Source: Streptomyces megasporus
GTDB taxonomy: Bacteria > Actinomycetota > Actinomycetes > Streptomycetales > Streptomycetaceae
Direction: 5' to 3'
DNA: 45,105 nt
NCBI RefSeq assembly: GCF_000718985.1
Contig: NZ_JODL01000033.1
Span: forward strand, 1-45,105
The notes under the pieces were generated by a model, which saw only the letters and a list, made by a program, of their open reading frames with translations, searched no databases and was not told the origin of the DNA. A program made the position numbers and the translations under genes. Shown here piece after piece: positions 33,013-41,804 of this stretch. How positions within the stretch are numbered: position 1 is the stretch's first letter; each line of letters opens with the position of its first letter.

Positions 33013-34187
33013 TGCGTGACTTCGTCGCCGCCATCCACCCGGGGAGGTTCGGTCCCTGGAAGGAGACGACAGTGGGTGAGCTCGCCGATGACCTGCTCAC
33101 CTACGGAGTTCACGACCGGGACCTTCCCGACCACCAGGGCGTCATCCGGGCGGGTGACATCCGTGACGGGCGTGTCATGGCGAACCGGCCCGACGGTGTC
33201 GCCACGGCCATCACCAGGAAAACACGAGCAGTCCTCAAAGAGGGGGACTTGGTCGTCGTCCTAGTCCGCCGAGTCGGCGATGCCGCGTTGGTCACCAGGC
33301 AGCATGCGGGATGGATCGCGACCCGGTCCGTCGGCATCGTCAGAGCGAAAGATCCGCGCATCACACCATGGCTGAGGATCTGGTTCCGGACTCCCTTTGC
33401 CCAGTCATGGATTGGCCGGCATGTCTCCGCCCATGTCGAGCCGACGCTCAGTCTTGACGCGCTGAAGAAGATGCAGGTGTGGGTTCCGCCACGCGAGCAG
33501 ATCGACAAGCTCTGCGAGCTGGTCGCCCTGATCGAGGCGAAGACGGGCCTCAACCGGCAGATCGCCGCCGGTGCGGTCGCCGTGGCGGACGCCTGCCACG
33601 CGTCCTGGGCGCGGCATCGGGCATCGTGGACGTCCTGCACGTTTGGCACGGTCGCCCGCGCGGTGACCGGGAAATCCTCCCCCGGCACCTCTCCGGAAGA
33701 CAGCGAAACGGACATCACCTGGGTGGCTCCGGCCGACGTCTTGGGCACCACCATGCCGTATGTCGGCCATGCGGAACACCAGGGCCCCGCCGAGCCGAGT
33801 GCGGTCTGTGAGCCGGGAACACTTCTGGTTGCCTCGCGACCAGACGGAGCACGTACGGCGATCACACTGGTACCCGCGGCACCTCGCCGAGGCGTCCTCG
33901 CGGTCCGGCCCGCCGACCCCGAGGACCGCTGGTGGCTTCTGCACGAACTCCGCTCACGAAGTGATGAGATCCCGGGAATCGCCCAGGGACGGAGCGCACG
34001 TGAGATTACCGGCCGGGCCTTCGCGCGGCTGGGCGTCGCCTGGCCCGGTCCGGACGTGCGCCGGCAGTTTCATACCGTGGCGGAACCCCTGCACGCGAGA
34101 GCGCGGGCAGCGCTCGACGAGAACCGGACCCTGGCGGAACTTCTCGATGTGCTCTTGCGCGGCATCTCCTCCAGCACGAGGAGTTGA
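33012..34187 (+). CDS. Type I specificity (HsdS-like) subunit
   Basis: This 391-residue protein has a tandem layout of two target-recognition regions separated by a helical spacer. The first is about 1-160, ending in SLDALKKMQVWVPPREQIDK. The helix LCELVALIEAKTGLNRQIAA follows, and the second region is about 200-340 (WVAPADVLGTT...GTLLVASRPDG), closed by a C-terminal helix (PLHARARAALDENRTLAELL). This is the HsdS pattern. The ATG at 33012 overlaps the methylase stop by one base and has GGGGGAG upstream. It would direct the methylase to a bipartite DNA site. Confidence 0.82.
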   Translation: MRDFVAAIHPGRFGPWKETTVGELADDLLTYGVHDRDLPDHQGVIRAGDIRDGRVMANRPDGVATAITRKTRAVLKEGDLVVVLVRRVGDAALVTRQHAGWIATRSVGIVRAKDPRITPWLRIWFRTPFAQSWIGRHVSAHVEPTLSLDALKKMQVWVPPREQIDKLCELVALIEAKTGLNRQIAAGAVAVADACHASWARHRASWTSCTFGTVARAVTGKSSPGTSPEDSETDITWVAPADVLGTTMPYVGHAEHQGPAEPSAVCEPGTLLVASRPDGARTAITLVPAAPRRGVLAVRPADPEDRWWLLHELRSRSDEIPGIAQGRSAREITGRAFARLGVAWPGPDVRRQFHTVAEPLHARARAALDENRTLAELLDVLLRGISSSTRS

Positions 34188-34473
34188 ACCGAATGCCTCA
34201 CATCGCGTTACCTTGAGACCGCTCCGGAAAGCGCCGTCCGGGTACCTGAGGCCCGGACGGCACGCGGTTCAGGCCAAGTCCGCCACGAGCAGGTTGCGAA
34301 TGGCTCCTTGTGGAGGGTGGCGCCGAAGGTGGCCATGACAGGAGCGGTCGGGCTGCCCGCTCCGAAGACTGGAGGTTCTGCCCCGGGGCAACCTCCGGAG
34401 ATGGTCATCGCTCCAAGGAACCCGATTCCGGGAAACGCTGCGGAGGGCCCGATCGGCCTGGCTCAATAAGCGC
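34188..34473. terminator. Post-HsdS hairpin and short gap
   Basis: GCCGTCCGGG (34233-34242) and CCCGGACGGC (34252-34261) form a perfect 10-bp stem with a 9-base loop, 46 bases after the HsdS stop, acting as its terminator. The rest of the gap up to 34473 contains no gene that I can support and presumably carries the promoter of the next gene. Confidence 0.65.
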
Positions 34474-35316
34474 ATGGAGATCGGGGAGCACTGGGCCTAC
34501 CGGGCCAGGCCGAAGGAGCTGGGCAGCGCCGTCCACCACGTGGAAATCGTCCGGGTGAACGGGTCGGGAAGGACAGGACGGGTTCATATCCGGTTCCTGG
34601 AGGGGGACGAGGCCGGTCTGCAGGAGTGGGTGAGTCTCGGATGCCTGGTCGCACGCTGGGATGAGGTCGAGGCGTTCCGCGCGGATGACGTGAGTGAGCT
34701 GTCCCTGGCCGAGGCGTCGAGGGATATGCGGGGCAGCGCCGAGTTCGAGGCGGCGCGAATGATCCTCGGGTTCGTCCGGCCGAAGAACAGGCTGCGGCTG
34801 CGCCGCGGCGTGGCCGACGCGGGCGTCCTGGAACTCGGTCGCCTCGACGACACAGCACCTTTGATCGGCATGGACCCCACCGAGTTGCGGGCGCACCCGA
34901 TGCTCCATGAGGACCGCAACGGCCTGTGCTTGGCCGGCTGGCAGATTACCGAATGCGTTGCACGCCATGTCGCCGCCCGCCTCGCCGATGAGATCCTCCC
35001 GGAGGTGGACCGCAAGCAGCAGGACATCGAGCAGGAGCGTACCCAGTCATCCTGGTACTCGTACGGCCGTCGGGACGACCGCAAACTGGACGCCGAGGCG
35101 GCCGCCCTGCGGACCGTCCGGGAGTGGTGTGGTGAGGACAAGGCGGAGCGTTACGACGAGCTGGTCGCCCTGCGCGCCGAGGTCCTACGGCTCGGTGAGC
35201 TCGTCGAGCGTGCCGTGAAGGCCCTGCGCGAACGCGGCCACGGTGTCATCGCCTCCACCATTGAGCGCGACCTTGGCGTCCATATCTCCAGCCTTGGTCC
35301 CGAAGTGCGTCGCTAA
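34474..35316 (+). CDS. 280-residue protein of unknown function
   Basis: The ATG start encodes MEIGEHWAYRARPKELGSAV. A beta-rich N-terminal domain (VEIVRVNGSGRTGRVHIRFL, EWVSLGCLVARWDEV) resembles a small SH3-like or KOW-like barrel. A mainly helical remainder follows, with charged stretches (EVDRKQQDIEQERTQ) and a C-terminal LRAEVLRLGELVERAVKALR helix that may form a coiled coil. No family is recognised. The 3' end overlaps the convergent large gene by 71 bases. It sits between the methylase pair and the 550-residue protein, so it may belong to the same cargo module. Confidence 0.7.
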   Translation: MEIGEHWAYRARPKELGSAVHHVEIVRVNGSGRTGRVHIRFLEGDEAGLQEWVSLGCLVARWDEVEAFRADDVSELSLAEASRDMRGSAEFEAARMILGFVRPKNRLRLRRGVADAGVLELGRLDDTAPLIGMDPTELRAHPMLHEDRNGLCLAGWQITECVARHVAARLADEILPEVDRKQQDIEQERTQSSWYSYGRRDDRKLDAEAAALRTVREWCGEDKAERYDELVALRAEVLRLGELVERAVKALRERGHGVIASTIERDLGVHISSLGPEVRR

Positions 35317-36898
35317 CACCGCGCCACGCCGCCACGTCGGGTTTGGGCGGGGAGGGTTCCGCGGGCGGCTTCTCCTTCTCGGGGCGGTGAGGACTCCAGC
35401 CGTCGAGGAAGGGGCGCAGCTCCTCTCCCGTCGGCTCCGCGTGGAAGTTTCGCCCGGCGAGACCCCGGCCGTTCAGTGTGGGGTCGAGGCGGTCGGCCTC
35501 CGCCTTCCCCCACGCCGACCACTGCAGCAGCCTCTCGGCTTCATCGGGTTCGCCCGCGTGGGCGGCGGCCTCATCCAATGCTGCGCAGAAGGCCCGGATC
35601 TCCCCGGCGGTTCGCCACTGCTCCAAGGCGGTTCCGAAATGCTCGGCCCGTGCGGCGTCCACGGCCTTGATCGAGGCCACGCTGATGGCGGCCTCCCAAT
35701 CCCGCCGGGTGCGTTCCCGCTCCTCGGCCTCCAACCGCCGGCGCTCGGCCTCCTGCCGCTTCCGCTCCTCCTCCTGTCGGCGCCGCTCCGCCTCGCGTGC
35801 CAGTCGCTCCCGCTCTTGCTCCTCGGCGTGCTTCTTCAGCGCTCGGAGGACGGAACCGATCTGATCCTCAAGCCGCTTCTTGGGAGTATCCGCCCACTCC
35901 TTCTGCCAGAGACGCCCGTACCCCTGCTGCTGACTGAGGTGCAACTCCAGCTCCCCGGACGGCTCCATGCGATGCGCGGGGATGACCCGTTGCCAGTCAT
36001 ACACCCTGCGCCTGCCGTTCTGGGCCGGTACGTACTGGACCCGCTTCTCCCGCTCACGGAAGCCGACCTCGTACGTCCTTCCGTGGACGGTGAGCATCGG
36101 CCTCGGCTGCCTGCGCTTCTTGGAGACCGTGATGTCCCCGTGGCGGAGGAGAGCCTCCTCGCCCAGGAGCCGGAGCAGGGACAGCACGCGGGGAAGCACC
36201 TCATCCGAGACCTCGAAGGCGCTGTGGTCGGTCTTGACCAGGGCGAGGACCTCGTCGATGTCGGTGATCACCCGGCTCCGTTGCAACCGGATCCGGTTCC
36301 ACCCCGTGTCGTCCTCGCCGGTCACTCTGAGCAGGCCGAGGAAGAAGTCGCCCTTGGCCCGCCCGCTGTACTTCAAGTGGTACCCGGCCGGGGCGCACTT
36401 GCGAGCCGCGTCGAACGCCCTGCGATAGCGGGCCCGTTCTGCGTCGTCCGGGTTGGGGATGCGCAGGAAGCGCCCGGCCTTCTGAACCTCCTCGATCAGG
36501 GCGGGACCGATGTCCGCCGGCGAGGGGTTGGACGGTTGTGCGGAGGGCCGAGGAGACATGGCGGTGCGCTGCGCGGAGGGCTCCCGGGTCTCTGCCGTGC
36601 TCTGTTGGACATGGTCGGAGTCCGAAGCCTCGCGATCGGTGGCTGAGATCCGCTGTCTCCGGGGTACACGCGGGGGTTTGTCCGGATGGTGCCCGTGCCG
36701 CAGGTAGAAGCGCCCGGCGTCGGTGATCTCCGCCCGCCACCTCTTGCCGTCCTTCGGCATGGCGATGAGCCCCCGCTCCTTCAGGGCCCGAGCAGTGAGG
36801 GCAAGTTCCGGGCTGTCCGAGGTGACGGGATCGGTGCCTTCGCCGATGCGGGTGAGTAAGGCCAGCTGGCGATCGTTGAGACGCGACCAACGGTGCAT
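35246..36898 (-). CDS. 550-residue protein with winged-helix-like start and charged coiled coil
   Basis: The N-terminus (LNDRQLALLTRIGEGTDPVT, ALKERGLIAMPKDGKRWRAE, ITDAGRFYLRHGH) looks like a winged helix. The centre (about 130-330) contains structured domains such as RAFDAARKCAPAGYHLKYSG and RRVYDWQRVIPAHRMEPSGE. A strongly charged coiled coil follows (about 345-400, with ERERLAREAERRRQEEERKR), and then a helical C-terminus. I do not recognise a function. Similar Streptomyces proteins are often mis-annotated as PE-PGRS. The gene overlaps the convergent 280-residue gene by 71 bases at the 3' end. The ATG lacks a clear ribosome binding site. Confidence 0.72.
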   Translation of the reverse strand: MHRWSRLNDRQLALLTRIGEGTDPVTSDSPELALTARALKERGLIAMPKDGKRWRAEITDAGRFYLRHGHHPDKPPRVPRRQRISATDREASDSDHVQQSTAETREPSAQRTAMSPRPSAQPSNPSPADIGPALIEEVQKAGRFLRIPNPDDAERARYRRAFDAARKCAPAGYHLKYSGRAKGDFFLGLLRVTGEDDTGWNRIRLQRSRVITDIDEVLALVKTDHSAFEVSDEVLPRVLSLLRLLGEEALLRHGDITVSKKRRQPRPMLTVHGRTYEVGFREREKRVQYVPAQNGRRRVYDWQRVIPAHRMEPSGELELHLSQQQGYGRLWQKEWADTPKKRLEDQIGSVLRALKKHAEEQERERLAREAERRRQEEERKRQEAERRRLEAEERERTRRDWEAAISVASIKAVDAARAEHFGTALEQWRTAGEIRAFCAALDEAAAHAGEPDEAERLLQWSAWGKAEADRLDPTLNGRGLAGRNFHAEPTGEELRPFLDGWSPHRPEKEKPPAEPSPPKPDVAAWRGVSDALRDQGWRYGRQGRAQWWRR

Positions 36899-36952
36899 GG
36901 TGACGGTCGTACCGTCAGTGACCGGCCCAACACAAGTCGTACGGAGAATCTC

Positions 36953-37426
36953 TCACCGCTTGGTGTCACCTTTCGCGGTTGCGGTCGAGGGCCGCCCTTC
37001 GAGACTCCTCCTTCTCGCGCGCATGGAGTAGCTTCCACCGCCGCTTCCCCAGCCTCTGGTGGTGGCGATGTCCCAGCCTCGCTGCTCGCGCATCTGCTTG
37101 GCGAAGACGTTCAGATCACGCACTTCACAGCCGCAGTCGAGCCATACTTCGATCGAGATGTAGGTGCCATCGGGCTTGTCCTCCCACGACGCCACCTCCC
37201 ACCGGACGTCGTGATGGTGGTCCGCCAGACCGGTCCGCTCCTCGTCGTGGACGATGCCGAAGGCTTTGGCATATTCGTCCAGATCGTCGATGACGAACAG
37301 ATGGCTGGACCACTCACCGGGCCACACGGCGTACAACCGGGACTCACCTGCCCGTGCCCGCCGATAAGTCTCGGCGTCCCGGCCGTGGGTCACGGAGCCA
37401 TCTCCGTGCACCTCGATGTAGCACAT
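36953..37426 (-). CDS. 157-residue protein of unknown function beside the tRNA
   Basis: The ATG at 37426 gives MCYIEVHGDGSVTHGRDAET, then a compact alpha/beta sequence (SRLYAVWPGEWSSHLFVIDD, HDVRWEVASWEDKPDGTYIS) with a cysteine pair in WLDCGCEVRD and a basic tail (RARRRSLEG). A TTG-started extension to 37513 is not favoured. The family is not recognised. It lies just inside the 3' end of tRNA-Pro, where cargo of integrated elements usually sits. Confidence 0.65.
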   Translation of the reverse strand: MCYIEVHGDGSVTHGRDAETYRRARAGESRLYAVWPGEWSSHLFVIDDLDEYAKAFGIVHDEERTGLADHHHDVRWEVASWEDKPDGTYISIEVWLDCGCEVRDLNVFAKQMREQRGWDIATTRGWGSGGGSYSMRARRRSLEGRPSTATAKGDTKR

Positions 37427-37600
37427 GGTGCTGAGCCGATACGGGAAGTCCTTCCCGACCGCTTTGGCGCTGCGTGGCTGCAACAACGCGTCCCCCTCCC
37501 ATCGCGGTGGCAACGCAACATCCAGAGCCTACGGCCCGTTCGGCACGCCATGGCCTGGGAGCCGGAAACCGAGGTCGGCTCCCAAGCGGACCAGGGAACG

Positions 37601-37642
37601 GGTCAGGGGCCCGGTCCGCTCTCGCGGATCGGGCCCCTGACC
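37601..37642 (-). terminator. Terminator of tRNA-Pro
   Basis: GGTCAGGGGCCCG (37601-37613) and CGGGCCCCTGACC (37630-37642) form a perfect 13-bp stem. An inner TCCGC/GCGGA pair extends it to about 18 bp with a TCTC loop. It lies 15 bases beyond the tRNA 3' end. Confidence 0.75.
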
Positions 37643-37656
37643 TGGTGTTTCCTGCG

Positions 37657-37730
37657 TCGGGGTGGCGGGATTTGAACCCACGACCTCTTCGTCCCGAACG
37701 AAGCGCGCTGCCAAGCTGCGCCACACCCCG
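37657..37730 (-). tRNA. tRNA-Pro (CGG)
   Basis: This is a 74-base cloverleaf on the minus strand. The acceptor arms are CGGGGTG and CACCCCG with discriminator A. The D arm is GCGCAGCTTGGCAGCGC. The anticodon arm reads CTTCGTTCGGGACGAAG with anticodon CGG, and the T arm GTGGGTTCAAATCCCGC. CCA is not encoded. Its 3' end faces the accessory region. tRNA-Pro genes are known attachment sites of Streptomyces integrative elements (pSAM2), so this may be the island's insertion site. Confidence 0.95.
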
Positions 37731-37812
37731 TTGCAACGAGGACTACTTTAACCCACGCTCGCGCTGAGGAGAAATCCGGTTTCCCGGGGCGGTGGGGGGT
37801 GGCGGGGCGAGG

Positions 37813-38754
37813 TCAGGGGCGTTCGATCAGGGTGAGGAGGGTGGCCTCCGGGGGGCATGCGAAGCGGAACGGGGTGTAGCGGTTGGTGCCGCAACCCGCC
37901 GAGACGTGGAGGTAGGAGCGGTGGCCGTCCACCTCGTGGTGGGACAGGCCGCGGGCGCGGCCGGTGTCCAGGTCGCAGTTGGTGACCAGGGCGCCGTAGA
38001 AGGGGACGCGGAGCTGACCGCCGTGGGTGTGACCGGCCAGGATCAGCGGGTAGCGGTCGGCCGTGAAGGCGTCCAGGGCGCGCAGGTACGGGGCGTGGAC
38101 CACGGCGAGCGAGAGGTCCGCGTCGGGCTCCGGACCACCCGCCACCTCCTCGTAGCGGTCGCGCTTGATGTGCGGGTCGTCCAGGCCGGTGAGGGCGATC
38201 TCCCGATTGCCGCTGAGCTTGAGACGGCCGCGCGTGTTGGACAGGCCGACCCAGCCCGCCGCGTCGAAGGCGTCGCGCATGTCCTCCCAGGGGTTGTGGA
38301 TGGCGCCGACGGCCGGCGGGTTGCCGTTGAGACCGTGGCGGCCGGTGGCCTTCTCCACCAGGTAGCGGGCGGGGTTGCGCAGTCGGGGGCCGTAGTAGTC
38401 GTTGGAGCCGAAGACGTACGCGCCGGGGTACTCCATCAACGGGCCGAGGGCGCCCAGGAGCTCGGGAACGGCCTCGGGGTCGGAGAGGTTGTCACCGGTG
38501 TTGATCACGAAGTCCGGACGCAGCCCGGCCAACGACTGGAGCCAGCGCTGCTTCTTGCGCTGGCCGCCGACCATGTGGATGTCGGAGACCTGGAGCACGC
38601 GCAGCGGCCTCATCCCGTGCGGCAGTACGGGGACGCTGACACGCCGGAGGCGGAACGAGCGGGCCTCGATGCCCGCCGAGTAGGCGACGCAGGCGGCGCC
38701 GACCGCCGTGATGCCGAGGGGAATTCCGAGGGAGAGCGGGTATCGCGCACGCAT
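37813..38754 (-). CDS. Metallophosphoesterase with N-terminal membrane anchor
   Basis: This is a 313-residue calcineurin-type phosphoesterase. The metal-binding motifs are VLQVSDIHMVGG (DxH), FVINTGDNLSD (GD), VFGSNDYYGP (GNxx form with Ser-Asn-Asp), and LAGHTHGGQLRVP (GHTH). Residues 7-28 (PLSLGIPLGITAVGAACVAY) are hydrophobic and probably form a signal anchor. It therefore acts at or outside the membrane. The neighbours match the conserved Streptomyces wblA region. The ATG at 38754 is divergent from the GatB/YqeY gene. Confidence 0.9.
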   Translation of the reverse strand: MRARYPLSLGIPLGITAVGAACVAYSAGIEARSFRLRRVSVPVLPHGMRPLRVLQVSDIHMVGGQRKKQRWLQSLAGLRPDFVINTGDNLSDPEAVPELLGALGPLMEYPGAYVFGSNDYYGPRLRNPARYLVEKATGRHGLNGNPPAVGAIHNPWEDMRDAFDAAGWVGLSNTRGRLKLSGNREIALTGLDDPHIKRDRYEEVAGGPEPDADLSLAVVHAPYLRALDAFTADRYPLILAGHTHGGQLRVPFYGALVTNCDLDTGRARGLSHHEVDGHRSYLHVSAGCGTNRYTPFRFACPPEATLLTLIERP

Positions 38755-38848
38755 GGGGACATGGTCGCAGATGCGCGGACCGCGTGTGGACGGCCATCGG
38801 GCCGCAATGCAGTGGGCGTTCGGCCGTACGTCCTGGCACACTTCGGAC

Positions 38849-39313
38849 ATGACCACGCTCAAGACCCGGCTCCAGGACGATCTCACCGCGGCGATCAAGG
38901 CGCGCGACGAGCTGCGCTCCTCCACCCTCCGTCTCACGCTGACCGCGATCCAGAAGGAAGAGGTGGCGGGCGAGAGCGCCCGCGCGCTGTCCGACGCCGA
39001 GGTCGAGAAGATCGTCGCCCGTGAGGCCAAGAAGCGGCGCGAGGCGGCGGACGCCTTCGCCAAGGGCGGGCGCGCCGAGCAGGCCGAGCGCGAGAGGGCC
39101 GAGGGCGAGGTGCTCGCCGAGTACCTGCCCAAGCAGCTCACCGACGAGGAGTTGGACGCGCTGGTGGCCGAGGCCGTGGCGGAGGCGAAGGCCGCCGGTG
39201 CCGAGGGTCCGAAGGCCATGGGTGCCGTGATGAAGATCGTGAACCCGAAGGTGGCGGGTCGGGCGGAGGGCGGCCGGGTGGCCGCCGCCGTCAAGAAGCG
39301 CCTGGCGGGCTGA
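38849..39313 (+). CDS. GatB/YqeY domain protein
   Basis: This 154-residue helical protein starts TTLKTRLQDDLTAAIKARDE and continues with the family blocks STLRLTLTAIQKEEV, LAEYLPKQLTDEELDALV and KAMGAVMKIVNPKVAGRAEG. It corresponds to the tRNA-binding tail domain of GatB, found as a stand-alone protein in most bacteria. Its stand-alone function is not well defined. An upstream in-frame extension to 38708 lies over the metallophosphoesterase promoter and is not used. Confidence 0.93.
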   Translation: MTTLKTRLQDDLTAAIKARDELRSSTLRLTLTAIQKEEVAGESARALSDAEVEKIVAREAKKRREAADAFAKGGRAEQAERERAEGEVLAEYLPKQLTDEELDALVAEAVAEAKAAGAEGPKAMGAVMKIVNPKVAGRAEGGRVAAAVKKRLAG

Positions 39314-39350
39314 CCGCGGCGCGAGGCCGCGGGGACGGAAGCCACGGAAA

Positions 39351-39396
39351 CGCGGAAGGGGCGCCCGGCCGACATCGGCCGGGCGCCCCTTCCGCG
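39351..39396. terminator. 22-bp bidirectional terminator
   Basis: Perfect 22-base arms at 39351-39372 and 39375-39396, centred on GGCGCCCGGCCGA, have only CA as the loop. It lies between the convergent YqeY and penicillin-binding protein genes and ends 15 bases from the latter's stop. Confidence 0.85.
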
Positions 39397-39410
39397 CTCG
39401 TCGGGGGCGG

Positions 39411-41804
39411 TTACCTCGGACTCCAGCCGCCGTCCTGCCCCTCGGACTGCCAACCTCCGTTGCCGTTCCCGTTGTTGGCCCCGCCGCTGTTCCACCCTCC
39501 GGTGGTGCCGCCATCGGTGGTGCCGCCGTCGGTGGTGGTCCCGCCGTTGGTGGTGGCGCCGCCGGGGCCCCCGTTGGTGCCTCCGCCGATCAGGTTGGGC
39601 GGAAGGGTGATGTCCGGCAGATCCGGCAGGGAGGGCCCGGGCCTGCTGTCACCCGGCTTGTCGTCACCGCCGTTCCCGCCACGGTCCCGGTCCCGGCCCT
39701 TGTCCCCGCCTTCGCCTTCGCCCTCGCCGCTGTCACCGCGCGGCACCTGGACGTCGTTGAAGGACTCGACGGGCTCGCCCGCCAGGGCGCCGGTCATCGC
39801 CTTCTTCCAGATGGGACCGGGCAGACAGCCACCGCAGACCTTGTCGTAGTACCGGCCGCCGATGGTGATGTTGTACATGCCGTCCCGTTGGCCGACGTCG
39901 TCGCCGACCCAGACCGCGGTGGAGAGGTTCGGGGTGTAGCCGACGAACCAGGCGTCCTTGCGGTCGTTCGTCGTACCGGTCTTGCCCGCGTTGTCGCGGT
40001 CGGAGAGGCCGGCGCGGGTGCCGGTGCCGTCCTCGACCACGCCCTTGAGCATCTTGTTGATGCTGTCCGCCGTGTGTTCGCTCATGGCCCGCTCGCACGT
40101 GGAGCCGGGCACCTGGAAGCTCTTGCCGCCCGAGTCCGTGACCTTCTCGATCGCGATCGGGGAGCAGTAGGTGCCGCGGTTGGCGAAGGTGGCGTAGGCG
40201 GCGGCCATGCTCAACGGGCTGCTCTCCTCACCGCCCAGGGTCACCGAGGGGTTCTGGCCCAGGGGTTTGTCGTCGCCGCGATCGACGCCCATCTTCTTGG
40301 CCATGGTCAGGGTCTCGCAGAGACCGGCCTTGCGCTCCAACTCGGCGAAGTAGGTGTTGATCGACATGGCGAGCGCCTTGGTCATGTCCCAAGTGCCCTT
40401 CTCCGACTTCAGTTCGTTCTGGACCGGCCAGAGGCCGTTGCCGGAGGGCTTTCCTTCGCAGGTCTTGAAGTCCTCTTTCCGGAACGTGGCCTTCCAGTCG
40501 CTCCCGTAGGAGAACGAGGGGTTGATGCCCTTCTCCAGCGCGGCGGCGGCCGTGATCGGTTTGAAGGTGGAGCCGACCTGGAAGCCGTGGGCGCTGCCGC
40601 CCATGCTGTTGTTGACCGCGAGGTTGATGAGCGTCTCGTGATTGTTGCCGTCCAGGCCGTACGGACGGCTCTGGGCCATCGAGAGGATCTTCCCGGTGCC
40701 GGGCTCCACCTGAACGACGGTCGCGGCGACCGGGTCGTCCTCGTTGACCAGGCTGGTCGCGGCTTCGGCGGCGGCCTTCTGCGCCTTGGGCGAGAGGGTG
40801 GTGTGGATCGTCAGGCCGCCCTGCTTCCAGCGCTCCCTGCGCTCCTCCTCGGTCTTGCCGAAGACCGGATCGGTCAGGAGTATCCGACGGACGTAGTCGC
40901 AGAAGAAGCCGGCCTTGTCGGTGGCGGTGATGCAGCCGCTCTTGGGGCGGCTGACCTTCAGACCGAGCTCCTGCTTCTTGGCCGCCGCAACGTCCTCCTT
41001 GGAGGCGGCGCCCGTCTCGGCCATGCGGTTGAGCACGATGTTGCGGCGCTTGACGGCCCGGTCGGGGTTGTTGACGGGGTCGTAGTAGGTCGGGGACTGG
41101 ACGAGGCCGGCGAGCATCGCGGCCTCGTGGAGTTCGAGCTCGGCGGAGGGTTTGGAGAAGTAGCGCTGGGCGGCGGCCTCGATGCCGTACGCCTGCTGCC
41201 CGAAGAACGTGATGTTGAGGTAGTTCTCCAGGATCTGGTCCTTGCTCAGCTCCTCCTCGACCTTGATCGCGTACTTCAGTTCCTGGATCTTGCGGCCGAT
41301 GGTCTGCTGAGTGGCCTCGGCGACCTTCTCCTGGTCGTCGCCGGCCTGCTCGACGAAGACGTTCTTGACGTACTGCTGGGTGAGAGTGGAGCCGCCCTCG
41401 GCGACCTCGCCCTGCTGGGCGTTCTTGTTGAGGGCCCGCAGCACGCTCTTGAGGTCGATCGCGCCGTGCTCGTAGAACCGGGAGTCCTCGATCGCCACGA
41501 TCGCCTTCCGCATGACCGGGGCGATCTTGTCCAGCGGCACGACGGTGCGGTCGCGGTAGTAGTCGATGGCGATCAGGTTGCCCTCGGAGTCGAGGATGCG
41601 GTTCTTCTGACTGAGCGGAGGACGCTTGAAGTCGATGGGTATCTCGTCGAAGCTCTCGACCGTTCCCTTGGCGGCGAGGCCGATGCCCCCGGCGACGGGC
41701 AGCGCGATGCCCGCCAGCACGGCTCCCGCGAGCACGCTGACGCCGAGGAATTTGGCGGCCTGCTGGGGGCCGGTCAGCCCGCCACCCGAGCGCTTGTTAG
41801 CCAT
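39411..41804 (-). CDS. Class A penicillin-binding protein (transglycosylase/transpeptidase)
   Basis: This 797-residue enzyme polymerises and cross-links peptidoglycan. A membrane segment (FLGVSVLAGAVLAGIALPVA, about 19-38) is followed by the glycosyltransferase domain with EDSRFYEHGAID and GGSTLTQQYVKN. The transpeptidase domain has the active-site GSTFKPIT (SxxK), SIN in ALAMSINTYF, and GKTGTTND (KTG). The tail of about 90 residues is Gly, Asn, Asp and Thr-rich and disordered (for example GGTTDGGTTDGG), typical of actinobacterial PBPs. In Streptomyces it lies next to wblA and is divergent from it, as here. Confidence 0.95.
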   Translation of the reverse strand: MANKRSGGGLTGPQQAAKFLGVSVLAGAVLAGIALPVAGGIGLAAKGTVESFDEIPIDFKRPPLSQKNRILDSEGNLIAIDYYRDRTVVPLDKIAPVMRKAIVAIEDSRFYEHGAIDLKSVLRALNKNAQQGEVAEGGSTLTQQYVKNVFVEQAGDDQEKVAEATQQTIGRKIQELKYAIKVEEELSKDQILENYLNITFFGQQAYGIEAAAQRYFSKPSAELELHEAAMLAGLVQSPTYYDPVNNPDRAVKRRNIVLNRMAETGAASKEDVAAAKKQELGLKVSRPKSGCITATDKAGFFCDYVRRILLTDPVFGKTEEERRERWKQGGLTIHTTLSPKAQKAAAEAATSLVNEDDPVAATVVQVEPGTGKILSMAQSRPYGLDGNNHETLINLAVNNSMGGSAHGFQVGSTFKPITAAAALEKGINPSFSYGSDWKATFRKEDFKTCEGKPSGNGLWPVQNELKSEKGTWDMTKALAMSINTYFAELERKAGLCETLTMAKKMGVDRGDDKPLGQNPSVTLGGEESSPLSMAAAYATFANRGTYCSPIAIEKVTDSGGKSFQVPGSTCERAMSEHTADSINKMLKGVVEDGTGTRAGLSDRDNAGKTGTTNDRKDAWFVGYTPNLSTAVWVGDDVGQRDGMYNITIGGRYYDKVCGGCLPGPIWKKAMTGALAGEPVESFNDVQVPRGDSGEGEGEGGDKGRDRDRGGNGGDDKPGDSRPGPSLPDLPDITLPPNLIGGGTNGGPGGATTNGGTTTDGGTTDGGTTGGWNSGGANNGNGNGGWQSEGQDGGWSPR

